Origin: Roseiconus nitratireducens
GTDB lineage: Bacteria; Planctomycetota; Planctomycetia; Pirellulales; Pirellulaceae
Assembly: GCF_008629675.1 (NCBI RefSeq)
Contig: NZ_VWOX01000016.1
Location: 85,734 to 149,733 of the forward strand
Length of the DNA stretch: 64,000 nucleotides
Direction: 5' to 3'
Under the pieces are notes generated by a model. The model saw only the letters and a list, made by a program, of their open reading frames with translations. It made no database searches and was not told where the DNA came from. Each line of letters starts with the position of its first letter. Position 1 is the first letter of the stretch. Shown here piece by piece: positions 54,731 through 63,898 of the stretch. The translations under genes and the position numbers were made by a program.

Positions 54731-55112
54731 GGCCAGCTGCGAGGCATGCTTGAGAAATTGTCCAAAAAACCTTGTCCGCGCGAACGGGGGGCCCGACTCC
54801 GGCGGCCGTCAATCGGCCAGCCATCGTGTTCGCGTGCGACCCGGCTTCCCGGCAGGGGGGCCGGAGATCATGGGTCGGGCGAACCGTCGCACCCTGATGG
54901 CAGGCGGTCGAAGGCCGCAGGCAACGCTGCAGAGCGACGATTCTCCCATCGCTTGAACGCTACGTCTGAGTTGGACGACCGAGAAGTATTTTCGGCATTT
55001 CAGGGAAAATCTTGGCAGCCGCGCCGCCGTGATCCATCGGTCAAACGGAGCAAGCGAAAAAATCGTTAGCGGCGTGCTAAAGATTCGTGGTGCTTTGAAC
55101 CGAACCATGCTC

Positions 55113-55140
55113 TTGCGGCGGGAATCGTCATCGATATAAT
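55113..55140 (+). promoter_or_regulatory. Sigma-70-type promoter of tRNA-Asp
   Basis: TTGCGG at 55113-55118, 16 bp spacer, TATAAT at 55135-55140, perfect in the -10. It would start transcription near 55147, about 40 nt before the tRNA. Confidence 0.7.
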
Positions 55141-55186
55141 CCCGCTCACCAATGACGAGGAGACGTCGAAAAACGTTTCCAAATCA

Positions 55187-55260
55187 GGCGCGGTAGCTCA
55201 ATTGGTTAGAGCCCCGGACTGTCGATCCGGAGGTTGCGGGTTCGAGTCCCGTCCGCGTCG
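55187..55260 (+). tRNA. tRNA-Asp (GUC)
   Basis: 74 nt. Acceptor GGCGCGG/CCGCGTC (one G-U pair), D arm GCTCAATTGGTTAGAGC, anticodon arm CCGGA-CTGTCGA-TCCGG with anticodon GTC, T arm GCGGG-TTCGAGT-CCCGT, discriminator G. CCA not encoded. A sigma-70-like promoter lies just upstream. Confidence 0.97.
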
Positions 55261-55365
55261 CTTCTCTAAACTCAGCCGAATCAACAGCTTGCGTTGGTCT
55301 CGCCCTTGAAGCTCTGCAGGTGAATCGCCAGTCGATTCCATTTCGCCACCAAGTCATCACGAAGG

Positions 55366-55402
55366 CCCGCTCCCGACTGTCGCCAGCCAGAGCGGGTTTT
55401 TT
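55366..55402 (+). terminator. Intrinsic terminator after tRNA-Asp
   Basis: CCCGCTC at 55366-55372 pairs with GAGCGGG at 55390-55396 (seven G-C-rich pairs, 17-nt loop) and is followed by six T's at 55397-55402. Confidence 0.7.
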
Positions 55403-55444
55403 CGTGCGCTGATGGCGTTGAATCGCGTGTTGGTTGACGCTCGG

Positions 55445-55501
55445 GTCGGCTAAAGCCTCCACACCAGCGCCGGGAGTGCTGGTGTGGAGGCTTTAGCCGA
55501 C
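55445..55501 (+). repeat. Perfect 24-bp inverted repeat
   Basis: GTCGGCTAAAGCCTCCACAC plus CAGC (55445-55468) is exactly complementary to GCTGGTGTGGAGGCTTTAGC plus CGAC (55478-55501), leaving a 9-nt loop GCCGGGAGT. There is no T-run after it, so it is more like a repetitive extragenic palindrome than a terminator. Confidence 0.95.
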
Positions 55502-55502
55502 T

Positions 55503-55907
55503 TGGACGTGCTGGCTGACCGGAAGAGACTGATGCACCAATAAGGTGCGCAATCGCAAAATCATCGGGAGCAAAGACCTCGGTCAACCCCCGATAAAGCG
55601 CAGCGTCCCCAATAGATTCTGCTGTCGACGCCTTTTCCTTCACTTGGCGGAGGAAGAGACTGCTCTTTGTGAAGTCTACAAAGGTCTCGCTACGTTCGTT
55701 CTACGTAGTGATTGTGGCAAACTGGTCATGCCTTCTAAGGTCCCGACGTTGCGCGTCGACTTGAAGGGCGCCACGTGCTCTGCAGCGACGCTGGCGAGGA
55801 TCGAGCGTTTCGAGCGTTGCCCGAAACGTGGACCGATGCTCGCCAGGGATTGGCTTACCGACGTCTGGCGACGGCAGCGACGGATTCTGGCCGTCTTCGA
55901 TTGGCGT
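55503..55907. other. Intergenic region, about 400 bp
   Basis: No gene is convincing. A minus-strand frame over 55281-55643 contains DAALYRGLTEVFAPDDFAIA, which looks like ordinary protein sequence and may be a decayed gene end. At 55861-55878 ACGTC-TGGC-GACG is a hairpin repeat. Confidence 0.4.
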
Positions 55908-58900
55908 TTAGACGACCAGGTCGCCTTCGGACGCCTTCACCTTTTTCAGGCGATCACCTAAGCCGCTGAAGTAGACGTCGGCGTCCTGCTCGCCCTTCAG
56001 GTCATCTTTCTCCTCGTCGTCGACGGCCGTCAAGCCGAACACGTCCAGCGAATCGGATTGCCAATCCGCGAAGACCTGGTTGACGTCATCTTCGAGCAGT
56101 CCGCCGATCAGCACATCGTTGTCCTGCTTGCCGTCCAGTTTGTCCCGGCCGGTTCCCCCGATCAGGATGTCACTGAGCCGGCCACCCTTGAGCATGTCGT
56201 CGTCGGCACCGCCGTCCAGCAAGTTCTTGCCTCCGCCGCCATGCAACTGGTCGTTCCCGGCTCCACCGAACAGCATCGTGTCGATCTTCACCTTCTGGTC
56301 GACCTTGATCTGGTCGTCTCCGCCTTCACCGTGGATGACAATCAGGCTGACGCCGGAATACATCTCAGCCAATTCGTCGCCGTCGTCGCTGGCAATGATC
56401 AACTCGATCTCGCCACCCTTCCGATCCTTGACCGTGATCTCATCATCGTCCGCCGTGCCGAACACTTCCAGCACGCCGTCGTTGAAGAACGTCCCTCCAA
56501 TCTGGAACACGCTGACGGTGCCGCTGACTTCGTTGGAGGACAGCAGCAGCGGTGCGCCGTTGGGACTGTCAGCAGCCGGAATGAATTTCAGGTCTTCGAC
56601 GCCCAGGTCACCGGCGGTGCCGGATTCCGGGTCGCCGCTGAAATCGCGGTTGTTGATGTACTGCTGGAACACCGGCGCGGTCGGGTCGGTCACGTCGTAG
56701 ACCATGATCCCGCCGATCCGCTCCAATCCGACAAAGGCCAACGTGCGTCCGTTCACCACGCCGGTCGTGATCGCTTCGGGTTCGGGTCCCTTCGCGTCAC
56801 TGCGGGTTTCGGGTTCGTTGTCGTCGTTGCTGGCGTTGAAATTGTCCGGGTAGGCCGCCGCCGTGATTTGTTCAAACTGGTCGCCGGAATCAAAAACCAG
56901 GTTGCCGTCGGCATCCCAGATGCTGAAGCTGCGGGCACCGTAAGCAAACAGCTGGTCGTAGTCACCGTCGCCGTCAATGTCGCCGTCGATGGTGGACACT
57001 CCCAGCCGACCCAGGTTCTCGTCTTCCTGCAACTCCGCTGCATTGGGGAACGCCGTCGGGTCCAGCGTCAGGTCCTTGATGCGTTCATCTTCACCGCGAT
57101 CGTCTCCTTCATTCGCCGTCGCAAAATAGGTGACGCCCGCAATTTCGAACGACGTCACGGCATCGGGCATGTACATCCCAAACACGGGCCAGTTGGCAAT
57201 GTTGATGGCGTCATCCCGGTCGCTAGCGTCCAGGCCGAAACCGGGAATGCTGTGGTCCTTCACGCCCAGCGGTTGGATGTCGGTGATCACTCCGCTGGCA
57301 ATGTCCAAGACCGCGAATGCGTTCGCCTCCTGCAGCGTCACGCGGGCTGTCAAGCCGTCGGGCGAGACGGAGATGTATTCCGGTTCCAAATCGTTCGCCA
57401 ATTCAACCCCGGGGAAGACACGGATCCCGGCCTCACGGGCGGCTTCGGAGGTGTCGACACTGATCTCCCAGAGGGCGTCATTGCCGGAGCTGGGGTGTTG
57501 GATTGCAACCAGGAATTTGTTCGGATCGTTGGTGGCAATGAATCCGGTCGGTTCGGCACCGGCCACGCCCAGGCTGGCGAAGCGGGCCATCGATTCGGCG
57601 ACCCCGTCCTTGTCAGCGTCGACGACTCTCCAGACGTCGCCCGGGCTGTTGTCTTCGATCACGTAAACATTGCCGGCCGCGTCGGTGGCAATGTTGTCGG
57701 GGTTGCGAAGCGCGCTGCCGACCGGCGAACCGGTCTCAGAATCCAGCGTGTCCCGGTTGGCAAACGGTTGCACCATCGCGGTCGTCGGCGAGGTCAGCTC
57801 GATCGAGTAGACGGTGTTCTCGCTGGTCGTTGTCAAGTACAGCGTGTTGCCGATGATGCCTAGGTCCTCAGGGCGTCCGTACGGCGTGGCTCCGACCTCG
57901 TTGGCAACCGCCTGGCCGCCGCGTGAGGTGTCATCGCTGGGACCGTAAGTGGCCGGATCGGCGGTGGTGGAAGCGAGTTTGTTTCCGACCGCGTCGGTGA
58001 TCGGAATCCAAGTGGCCGTTCCGGTACGGGTGGCTGTCTGGTTGGCCGCCGAGTCCCAGTTCTCCGCGGCGACTCCGCCGCTGGCGGCGAAGTCGTCGAT
58101 GCTGAGCACGAAGGTTTGGCCGGTTCCCAGGTCTCCCGGCGTTTCGGGGACGTACTTGTAGATCGATCCGCTGTTGCGTTCGTCGATGAAGTACAGGTTT
58201 CCATCGTCATCAAACTTCAGGCCTTCGTGGGCCACGCCGGGCAGGGGCAGCCAGCGGACTTGCGGCGTCTCGCCGGGTTCCATCAGCGGGTTGAGCCATT
58301 CGAAGATGCGTCCGGATCCAGACCATTCTTCTGCCACCAGGACGGTCCCGTTGGGAGTCCACTCGGCGGGATCGAAGCCGCCGTAGTCCCCGAGCGTGGC
58401 ATTGGCGACGGCCGGATCGCCGCTGGCAGCGGCCGTATTCCACGCGTCGCGGTCGGTCACGAAAGTCCCCGTGTTGTCGCCGGTCATCGCGGCGACGAAG
58501 TCACCGGTCAGCGTGTCGTAGCGAGTCAGTCCGGCTCCCTGGCCGACTTCGTGGGGGATGAAGACGAATTGGTTGCTGGGATCCAGCGCGACCATGTCCC
58601 AGTTGCCAAAGGTGGCCGCAAAGTCCGGATCCAGGTTCGCCGTTTCGCGGTCGACGATCTCGTGTTGGGAGAAGCCCGCTGGAAGCAAGAACGGCTCATT
58701 GTTTTCATCAGTGGGAACGCTGGCCGACTGGTCCAGCAGATCTGCCAATGCCAGTCCATCGAACGTCGCGGTCTGGACCGTCGCGGACAATACTCCGCCG
58801 CTGACGTCAATGATGCTGACGGATCCTTCCGGATCGACGCCGTCGTCAGGTTCACCTTCGTTGGCAACCAGAACTTTGTTGCCGTCTGGTGTGAACGTCA

Positions 58901-59333
58901 CCATGTCGGGCAACGCGCCGACGGTGACCGAGTTCAAATAGGAACCATCGGTACCAAAGAAGACCACCACTCCTGGGTCGGTGACCGGATCGCTTTCAAC
59001 GGCAACGGCGACCAGGCCGTTCGAGACGGCCACGCTATTCGGGCCGTTTCCGTAACTGGACAAGTCGATCGAGTCGACTTGGACCGGCTGGGTCGGATCG
59101 CTGAGATCAAGAACACCAAGACTGTTTTGGTTCGCGTTGGTAAAGAAGGCTCGTTGCGATTGAGCGTCGTAAGCCACAATCTCGGCGGCACCTTCGTCAA
59201 AAACGCCTGTCTCAAAGGTGCCGATCGCTGTCAATTCGGCCGCAAGAAGTTGACGCGAATCTAGTTTCTCAACTCGGGGGTTTCTAATTTGTGTTCGTCG
59301 TTTCTTGGAACGCAGGTCAAATCGTTTGCGCAC
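55908..59333 (-). CDS. Large exported choice-of-anchor I / PhoX-like / RTX-repeat protein
   Basis: 1141 residues from GTG at 59331-59333, which is preceded by GGAAAGGA; the frame is open upstream but without a leader. The N-terminus RVEKLDSRQLLAAELTAIG carries the planctomycetal LDSRQLLAAE leader. A choice-of-anchor I propeller (AAEIVAYDAQSQRAFFTNAN onward) spans about 35-205 and resumes at about 640-960 (NDLEPEYISVSPDGLTARVT, GLERIGGIMVYDVTDP, DLGVEDLKF). Between them (about 210-635) lies a DUF839/PhoX-like part: GGFDPAEWTPNGTVLVAEEW, VAHEGLKFDDDGNLYFIDER. RTX-type repeats (GGAGNDQLHGGGGKNLLDGG) follow at about 1005-1085. Likely a calcium-binding, surface phosphatase or adhesin; it is divergent from the pst genes. 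Confidence 0.85.
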   Translation of the reverse strand: MRKRFDLRSKKRRTQIRNPRVEKLDSRQLLAAELTAIGTFETGVFDEGAAEIVAYDAQSQRAFFTNANQNSLGVLDLSDPTQPVQVDSIDLSSYGNGPNSVAVSNGLVAVAVESDPVTDPGVVVFFGTDGSYLNSVTVGALPDMVTFTPDGNKVLVANEGEPDDGVDPEGSVSIIDVSGGVLSATVQTATFDGLALADLLDQSASVPTDENNEPFLLPAGFSQHEIVDRETANLDPDFAATFGNWDMVALDPSNQFVFIPHEVGQGAGLTRYDTLTGDFVAAMTGDNTGTFVTDRDAWNTAAASGDPAVANATLGDYGGFDPAEWTPNGTVLVAEEWSGSGRIFEWLNPLMEPGETPQVRWLPLPGVAHEGLKFDDDGNLYFIDERNSGSIYKYVPETPGDLGTGQTFVLSIDDFAASGGVAAENWDSAANQTATRTGTATWIPITDAVGNKLASTTADPATYGPSDDTSRGGQAVANEVGATPYGRPEDLGIIGNTLYLTTTSENTVYSIELTSPTTAMVQPFANRDTLDSETGSPVGSALRNPDNIATDAAGNVYVIEDNSPGDVWRVVDADKDGVAESMARFASLGVAGAEPTGFIATNDPNKFLVAIQHPSSGNDALWEISVDTSEAAREAGIRVFPGVELANDLEPEYISVSPDGLTARVTLQEANAFAVLDIASGVITDIQPLGVKDHSIPGFGLDASDRDDAINIANWPVFGMYMPDAVTSFEIAGVTYFATANEGDDRGEDERIKDLTLDPTAFPNAAELQEDENLGRLGVSTIDGDIDGDGDYDQLFAYGARSFSIWDADGNLVFDSGDQFEQITAAAYPDNFNASNDDNEPETRSDAKGPEPEAITTGVVNGRTLAFVGLERIGGIMVYDVTDPTAPVFQQYINNRDFSGDPESGTAGDLGVEDLKFIPAADSPNGAPLLLSSNEVSGTVSVFQIGGTFFNDGVLEVFGTADDDEITVKDRKGGEIELIIASDDGDELAEMYSGVSLIVIHGEGGDDQIKVDQKVKIDTMLFGGAGNDQLHGGGGKNLLDGGADDDMLKGGRLSDILIGGTGRDKLDGKQDNDVLIGGLLEDDVNQVFADWQSDSLDVFGLTAVDDEEKDDLKGEQDADVYFSGLGDRLKKVKASEGDLVV

Positions 59334-59944
59334 GATCAATTCCTTTCCTACTTGCCTTGCTTGGAGACGTTGACTTTCAACATCGTGTAAGGCGGCGGAT
59401 TGTATGGATCGACACCGAACTCGAAATGTTCGAAACGTTAAAATCCAAAGTTTGTGCCCAGAGGTTTTATGGCCTGTGAAGTTCTGAAAAATCCATGATG
59501 TGAAGCGCGTAAACAATGATGAATTGACGCGTCAATTGTGATGGTTTGATGAGTGATTGCGTCGTTTCTTCAGGCGTGGTTTGATGCTTCTTTGAACGAT
59601 GGCAATGTTGGCTGGACATCTTGCGCCGCCATGAGAGCATTCAGTTCGGCGGGGTCTCCACGTTCTGGCGAACGTGGCTACATCGACACCTCCCGTAGCT
59701 GCCGTCGCCAGACGGCGGAAGGTTTGCATTGACGCGTCTCGTAGCTGCCGTCGCCAGACGGCGAATCACGACAGGAAATCATTGCGGCGTGCCCGCTTGG
59801 CGGTCGCCCGTCGCACCGAATGAAGAAACCATGAAGCTTGCGCAAATCATTGCGTTTCAATGCCTTATGTAATTGTGCGGAGTTGGGCAGCGGGAATAAT
59901 CCGAGACAGTTTCTTGTCGTGCACTCTTGGATTTGGAGTTCTCA
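59334..59944. promoter_or_regulatory. Divergent intergenic region of the phosphate locus
   Basis: About 610 bp between the large exported protein gene and pstS; both promoters must be here. It holds a perfect 16-bp palindrome AATTGACGCGTCAATT (59522-59537), two TGTGAAG words 24 bp apart (near 59474 and 59498) and a cluster of hairpin repeats from 59656. I saw no clear E. coli-type pho box. Confidence 0.45.
59656..59762. repeat. Three REP-like hairpins
   Basis: CACGTTC-TGGC-GAACGTG (reverse orientation) at about 59658-59675, then GCCGTC-GCCA-GACGGC at about 59701 and again at 59747-59762, each of the last two preceded by GTAGCT. They separate the palindrome region from pstS. Confidence 0.8.
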
Positions 59945-61009
59945 ATGCCTCGGATGATTTGTGTTGCACTCACTTGCACGACGCTGTGCTTGGCGGGATG
60001 CAAGTCGGAATCGACATCTCCGACGACATCAACTGGATCGTCTGGAAGTTCGGGCGGGACGGTCAAACTGACCGGATCGGGCGCCAGTTTCCCGTTCCCG
60101 CTGTATGACCGCTGGTTCAAAGAATTCAGCGCCGCCCATGACGATGTGATGGTGGATTACCAGGCCAAGGGAAGCGGGGCCGGCATCAAAGACTTCATCA
60201 ACGGGACCACGGATTTTGGCGCCAGCGATGCGGCGATGAAGGACGAGGAGATCGCACAGGTCGCGAAGGGCGTTCAACTGCTTCCGATGACCGCGGGCGA
60301 AGTGGTCCTGGCCTACAACTTGGATGGCGTGGACGACCTGAAGCTGACCCGCGACGCGTACGTGGGCATCTTGCTCGGGAAAGTCTCCAAGTGGAATGAT
60401 CCGGTCATCGCAAAGTCGAACTCGGGTGTCGATCTTCCCAACTTGGACATCACCGTGGTGCGCCGCGCCGACAGCAGCGGAACGACCTTCGTCTTTACCA
60501 AGCACTTGAGCGAGATCAGCAAAGAGTGGGCGGACGGACCCGGGACCGGCAAGACGGTCGTTTGGCCCGAGAGCGACAAGTTCATTGCATCGCCGAAAAA
60601 CGATGGTGTTACCGCGACCATCAAGCAAACCCCGGGAGCGATCGGGTACATCGAGTACGGCTACGCAAAACTGACCAATCTGTCGATGGCGAGCTTGGAG
60701 AACAAATCCGGAAGCTTCATCAAACCGTCGTTGGAAAGCGGGCAAGCAGCGCTCGCCAAGGTCGAAATGCCGGAAGACTTGCGTGCCTGGTTGCCGGATC
60801 CGGAAGGTGAGCAGGCCTACCCGATTGTCACCTACACGTGGCTGCTTTGCTACAAGAAGTATGACGATCCGACGAAGGCGGAAGCGCTCAAGGAACTGGT
60901 CAGGTATTGCCTGACGGAAGGTCAAAAGGTCAGCGACGAAATGGGTTACGTTCCGTTGCCTGAGAACGTCGTGGAGCGAGTGACCAAAGCGTTGGACAAC
61001 ATTCAGTAA
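59945..61009 (+). CDS. pstS: Phosphate ABC transporter substrate-binding lipoprotein
   Basis: 354 residues from the ATG at 59945; another ATG at 59927 adds six. The leader MICVALTCTTLCLAGCKSES has a lipobox, so it is anchored as a lipoprotein. Phosphate-binding motifs: TGSGASFPFPLYDRWFKEFS near 47, YQAKGSGAGIKDFINGTTDF, GASDAAMKDEEIA, and RADSSGTTFVFTKHLSEIS near 180. Ser/Thr-rich linker between the lipid anchor and the domain. First gene of pstSCAB, 58 bp before pstC. Confidence 0.96.
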   Translation: MPRMICVALTCTTLCLAGCKSESTSPTTSTGSSGSSGGTVKLTGSGASFPFPLYDRWFKEFSAAHDDVMVDYQAKGSGAGIKDFINGTTDFGASDAAMKDEEIAQVAKGVQLLPMTAGEVVLAYNLDGVDDLKLTRDAYVGILLGKVSKWNDPVIAKSNSGVDLPNLDITVVRRADSSGTTFVFTKHLSEISKEWADGPGTGKTVVWPESDKFIASPKNDGVTATIKQTPGAIGYIEYGYAKLTNLSMASLENKSGSFIKPSLESGQAALAKVEMPEDLRAWLPDPEGEQAYPIVTYTWLLCYKKYDDPTKAEALKELVRYCLTEGQKVSDEMGYVPLPENVVERVTKALDNIQ

Positions 61010-61067
61010 AGGCAAATCGGACGGTGCCTGTCTGCGATGGCGGGCGACGTCCTTTGAGGGATCGTAG

Positions 61068-62054
61068 ATGGCGACGACGTTGGACGGGACGGGCTGGGAA
61101 GAATCCGACGCTTCCGTTGCGTCTCCGCCGTCCACGGTCGATGTCGCCTGGGACCGGTCCTTTCGTGCGCTGACCTATCTGTTCTCCTGGCTGACGATTT
61201 TGTTGGTCCTGTACATCTTGTACGAGATCGGCGGAAAAGCGATGCCTGCGGTTCAGACCTATGGTGTTGACTTCATCACCGGCACGACTTGGGACGCAAA
61301 CGAAGAACAGTTTGGCGTATTGCCGGAGATCTGGGGCACACTTTACAGTTCTCTGCTGGCCCTGTTGGTCGGCGGCTTCTTCGGCGTGTCGATCGCAATC
61401 TTTTTGACGCAGGATTTCCTGCCCACGAAGCTGGAGATCGTGTTCAAAAACATCGTCGAGCTTTTGGCGGCGATTCCGAGCGTGGTGTACGGGCTGTGGG
61501 GGATCTACGTGGTCATCCCCGCGATTCGACCGTGGGCGAACTGGGTGCACGAACATTTGGGGTGGATCCCGATCTTTGGAACATCGCTCAGCGGTCCTGG
61601 AATGCTTCCGGCGGCGCTGGTGCTGTCGATCATGATTCTTCCGACCATTTCGGCCGTCTCGCGGGACGCCATCAGCGCGGTGCCACGCAAAATCAAGGAA
61701 GCCGCATTTGGCCTTGGGGCGACACGGTGGGAGGCGATTCTGGGGGTGATTCTTCCCACTTCCGCCACGGGGATCTTCGGAGCCTTGGTGCTGGGGTTCG
61801 GCCGGGCATTGGGCGAGACGATGGCCTTGGCCATGCTGGTCGGCAACGCCAATCGCATCAGTCTTTCGTTGTTCTCGCCCGCCAACACGCTTGCGGCGCT
61901 GTTGGCGAACAACTTTCCCGAAGCCGGTCAGGCGGAAGAGCAGGTGTTGATGTATGCCGCGTTGATTCTGATGGCGATCACCTTGATGGTGAATCTGTTG
62001 GGGACCGCCATCATGAATCGAGCGACGAAGCGATTGTCGGGGGTGGCGAAATGA
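61068..62054 (+). CDS. pstC: Phosphate ABC transporter permease
   Basis: 328 residues. Six or more membrane helices, the first at about 34-55 (LFSWLTILLVLYILYEIGG). PstC features: LYSSLLALLVGGFFGVSIAI, ELLAAIPSVVYGLWGIYVV, LPAALVLSIMILPTISAVS and the ATPase-contact loop VPRKIKEAAFGLGATRWEAI near 205, then FGRALGETMALAMLVGN. A soluble loop of about 45 residues follows helix 1. The stop overlaps the pstA ATG by 4 bp. Confidence 0.96.
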   Translation: MATTLDGTGWEESDASVASPPSTVDVAWDRSFRALTYLFSWLTILLVLYILYEIGGKAMPAVQTYGVDFITGTTWDANEEQFGVLPEIWGTLYSSLLALLVGGFFGVSIAIFLTQDFLPTKLEIVFKNIVELLAAIPSVVYGLWGIYVVIPAIRPWANWVHEHLGWIPIFGTSLSGPGMLPAALVLSIMILPTISAVSRDAISAVPRKIKEAAFGLGATRWEAILGVILPTSATGIFGALVLGFGRALGETMALAMLVGNANRISLSLFSPANTLAALLANNFPEAGQAEEQVLMYAALILMAITLMVNLLGTAIMNRATKRLSGVAK

Positions 62055-62971
62055 CCGAACAAGAGGTCGAGATCACCGAAGCGTTCGTCGACATCGATTT
62101 TCCGGAACTGGACCGGTCCTTGCGGCATCCGCGAACGCTGCTCAGTGCGATCCTGAGTTGCATGACCGCGTTGGTCACCGTGTTGGCATGCATTCCACTG
62201 TTCTCGGTGCTGTTCATGTTGGCGTACCGGGGCGGGAAGCGTTTGAGCATCAGCCTGTTCACGGAAACGCCGCCTCCGGCATTTGCCAGCGGAGGCGGAT
62301 TCGGAAATGCGGTCGTCGGCACATTGGTGATGGTCGGGATTGCCGCTTTGATCAGCGTTCCGGTCGGCATCCTGGCGGCGGTCTTTTTGGCCGAGTTCGG
62401 TCCGGAGAGCAAAACCGCTTCGGCCGTGCGGTTCTGTGCAAAGCTTTTGACCGGTTTCCCATCAATATTGGCGGGAGTGTTTGCGTACGCGGCCGTGGTT
62501 TTGGTCACCGGAACCTATTCGGCTCCGGCCGGCGGCGTCGCCCTGTCCATCTTGATGTTGCCAATCGTGCTGCTGACGGCCGAAGAAGCTTTGAAGATGG
62601 TGCCGCACAAAATGAAAGAAGCGGCCGTTGGGATGGGAGCGACGCAAACGCAAGTCGTTTGGAAGGTGGTGGTGCCAACCGCGTTTCCAGGAATGCTGAC
62701 CGGAGTGATGCTGGCGGTGGCTCGGGCGTCGGGCGAAACCGCACCGCTACTTTTCACGGCACTGAACAGCAATTACTGGATCGTCCAAAACGGCGAGGTT
62801 GCGCTCATGGAGCCTACCGCTTCGTTGGCGGTTCTGATTTTTAATTTTTCCGGGGTTCCCTTCGAGAACCAAATCGAACTGGCTTGGGCAGCCGCTCTGG
62901 TGTTGGTGATGCTTGTTCTCGTCATCAATCTGTGTGGCCAGTGGTTGTCCCGAAGTCGGGTGGAAAGGTAA
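62051..62971 (+). CDS. pstA: Phosphate ABC transporter permease
   Basis: 306 residues, ATGA overlap with pstC. Permease domain: NAVVGTLVMVGIAALISVPV, SILAGVFAYAAVVLVTG, ALSILMLPIVLLTAEEALKM, the coupling loop VPHKMKEAAVGMGATQTQVV near 195, and LAVARASGETAPLLFTAL. The N-terminal 35 residues are acidic and cytoplasmic. Pairs with PstC to form the membrane channel. Confidence 0.95.
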   Translation: MTEQEVEITEAFVDIDFPELDRSLRHPRTLLSAILSCMTALVTVLACIPLFSVLFMLAYRGGKRLSISLFTETPPPAFASGGGFGNAVVGTLVMVGIAALISVPVGILAAVFLAEFGPESKTASAVRFCAKLLTGFPSILAGVFAYAAVVLVTGTYSAPAGGVALSILMLPIVLLTAEEALKMVPHKMKEAAVGMGATQTQVVWKVVVPTAFPGMLTGVMLAVARASGETAPLLFTALNSNYWIVQNGEVALMEPTASLAVLIFNFSGVPFENQIELAWAAALVLVMLVLVINLCGQWLSRSRVER

Positions 62972-62976
62972 TACGA

Positions 62977-63804
62977 ATGATTGAAACAGCAAGCAGTCTC
63001 ACTGCAAACCCAGCCGCAACCGCGGGCGGCACCGGCGTCGTCATTGATTGCATGATCAATGAACTGTTCTATGGAAGCTTTCGCGCGGTCCGCGACACGC
63101 ACATTCCGATCTTGAAAGGCAAGATCACCGCTTTTATCGGACCGTCGGGGTGCGGAAAGAGCACGGCGCTTCGATGTCTGAACCGCATGAACGACCTGGT
63201 GCGAGGGTTTCGCTTCAACGGGCATGTTCATTTTCGCGGAAAGGACATCTATCACCCCAATGTCGATCCAGTCGCGGTTCGACGCTACATCGGCATGGTT
63301 TTCCAGCAACCGAATCCATTCGCGATGAGCATCTACAACAACGTCGCCTTTGGGCTGCGTCTCAATCGCGTCAAGGATGATGTTCCGGAGCGTGTCGAGA
63401 ACGCGTTGCGTGGTGCCGCATTATGGGATGAAGTGAAAGACAAGCTGAAAGCGAGCGGACTCTCGCTTTCCGGCGGTCAGCAACAACGTCTCTGCATCGC
63501 CCGTGCGATCGCGACCGAACCGTCCGTGCTGTTGATGGACGAACCGTGTTCGGCCCTGGATCCGATCGCGACCCGACGGATCGAGGAGCTGATGGTGGAG
63601 CTCAAGAAGAAGTACACGATCGCGGTCGTCACGCACAACCTGCAGCAAGCACAGCGGGTTGCTGACAAAACCGCGTTCATGTACGTCGACACGGATGGCG
63701 GAGCACGCACCGGTTATCTTGTTGAATACGAGGATACGGATCGGCTATTCGAAGACCCGCAAGAACTGCACACGAAGCAATACATCAGCGGCGAGTTCAG
63801 TTGA
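62977..63804 (+). CDS. pstB: Phosphate ABC transporter ATP-binding protein
   Basis: 275 residues from the ATG at 62977, five bases after pstA. Walker A FIGPSGCGKSTALRCLNRMN near 55, Q-loop GMVFQQPNPFAMSIYNNVAF, signature LSLSGGQQQRLCIARAIATE near 158, Walker B VLLMDEPCSALDPIATRRIE and H-loop VVTHNLQQAQRVADKTAFMY. An N-terminal Thr/Ala/Gly-rich stretch of 20 residues precedes the domain. Completes the Pst importer; phoU and the PhoR/PhoB pair are not in the window. Confidence 0.97.
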   Translation: MIETASSLTANPAATAGGTGVVIDCMINELFYGSFRAVRDTHIPILKGKITAFIGPSGCGKSTALRCLNRMNDLVRGFRFNGHVHFRGKDIYHPNVDPVAVRRYIGMVFQQPNPFAMSIYNNVAFGLRLNRVKDDVPERVENALRGAALWDEVKDKLKASGLSLSGGQQQRLCIARAIATEPSVLLMDEPCSALDPIATRRIEELMVELKKKYTIAVVTHNLQQAQRVADKTAFMYVDTDGGARTGYLVEYEDTDRLFEDPQELHTKQYISGEFS

Positions 63805-63836
63805 GTTCAGAGAAAACGTGCGTCGCCGCCATCGCT

Positions 63837-63898
63837 CCGTAGCTGCCGTCACGCGGTCGCTGCCAGTGCTGCGTCGCTGCCGTCGCCAGACGGCGGGA
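63837..63898 (+). repeat. REP-like hairpins after pstB
   Basis: GTAGCTGCCGTCACGCGG and, at 63879-63894, GCCGTC-GCCA-GACGGC, both of the same family as at 59701 and 59747. The sequence to the window end shows no gene; TTCACCCTCCCGCTC at the extreme right begins another CCCTCC repeat. Confidence 0.75.

Noticed and set aside
55281..55643. 120-residue minus-strand frame
   Set aside because: It crosses the 24-bp hairpin, the terminator and the tRNA 3' flank; only the first 40 residues look protein-like, perhaps a remnant, not enough for a gene.
56058..57863. 601-residue plus-strand frame
   Set aside because: Antisense of the large exported protein; no domain, signal or ribosome site.
59334..59944. 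Classical pho box upstream of pstS
   Set aside because: No CTGTCAT direct repeats were found; only a palindrome and two spaced TGTGAAG words remain as candidates.
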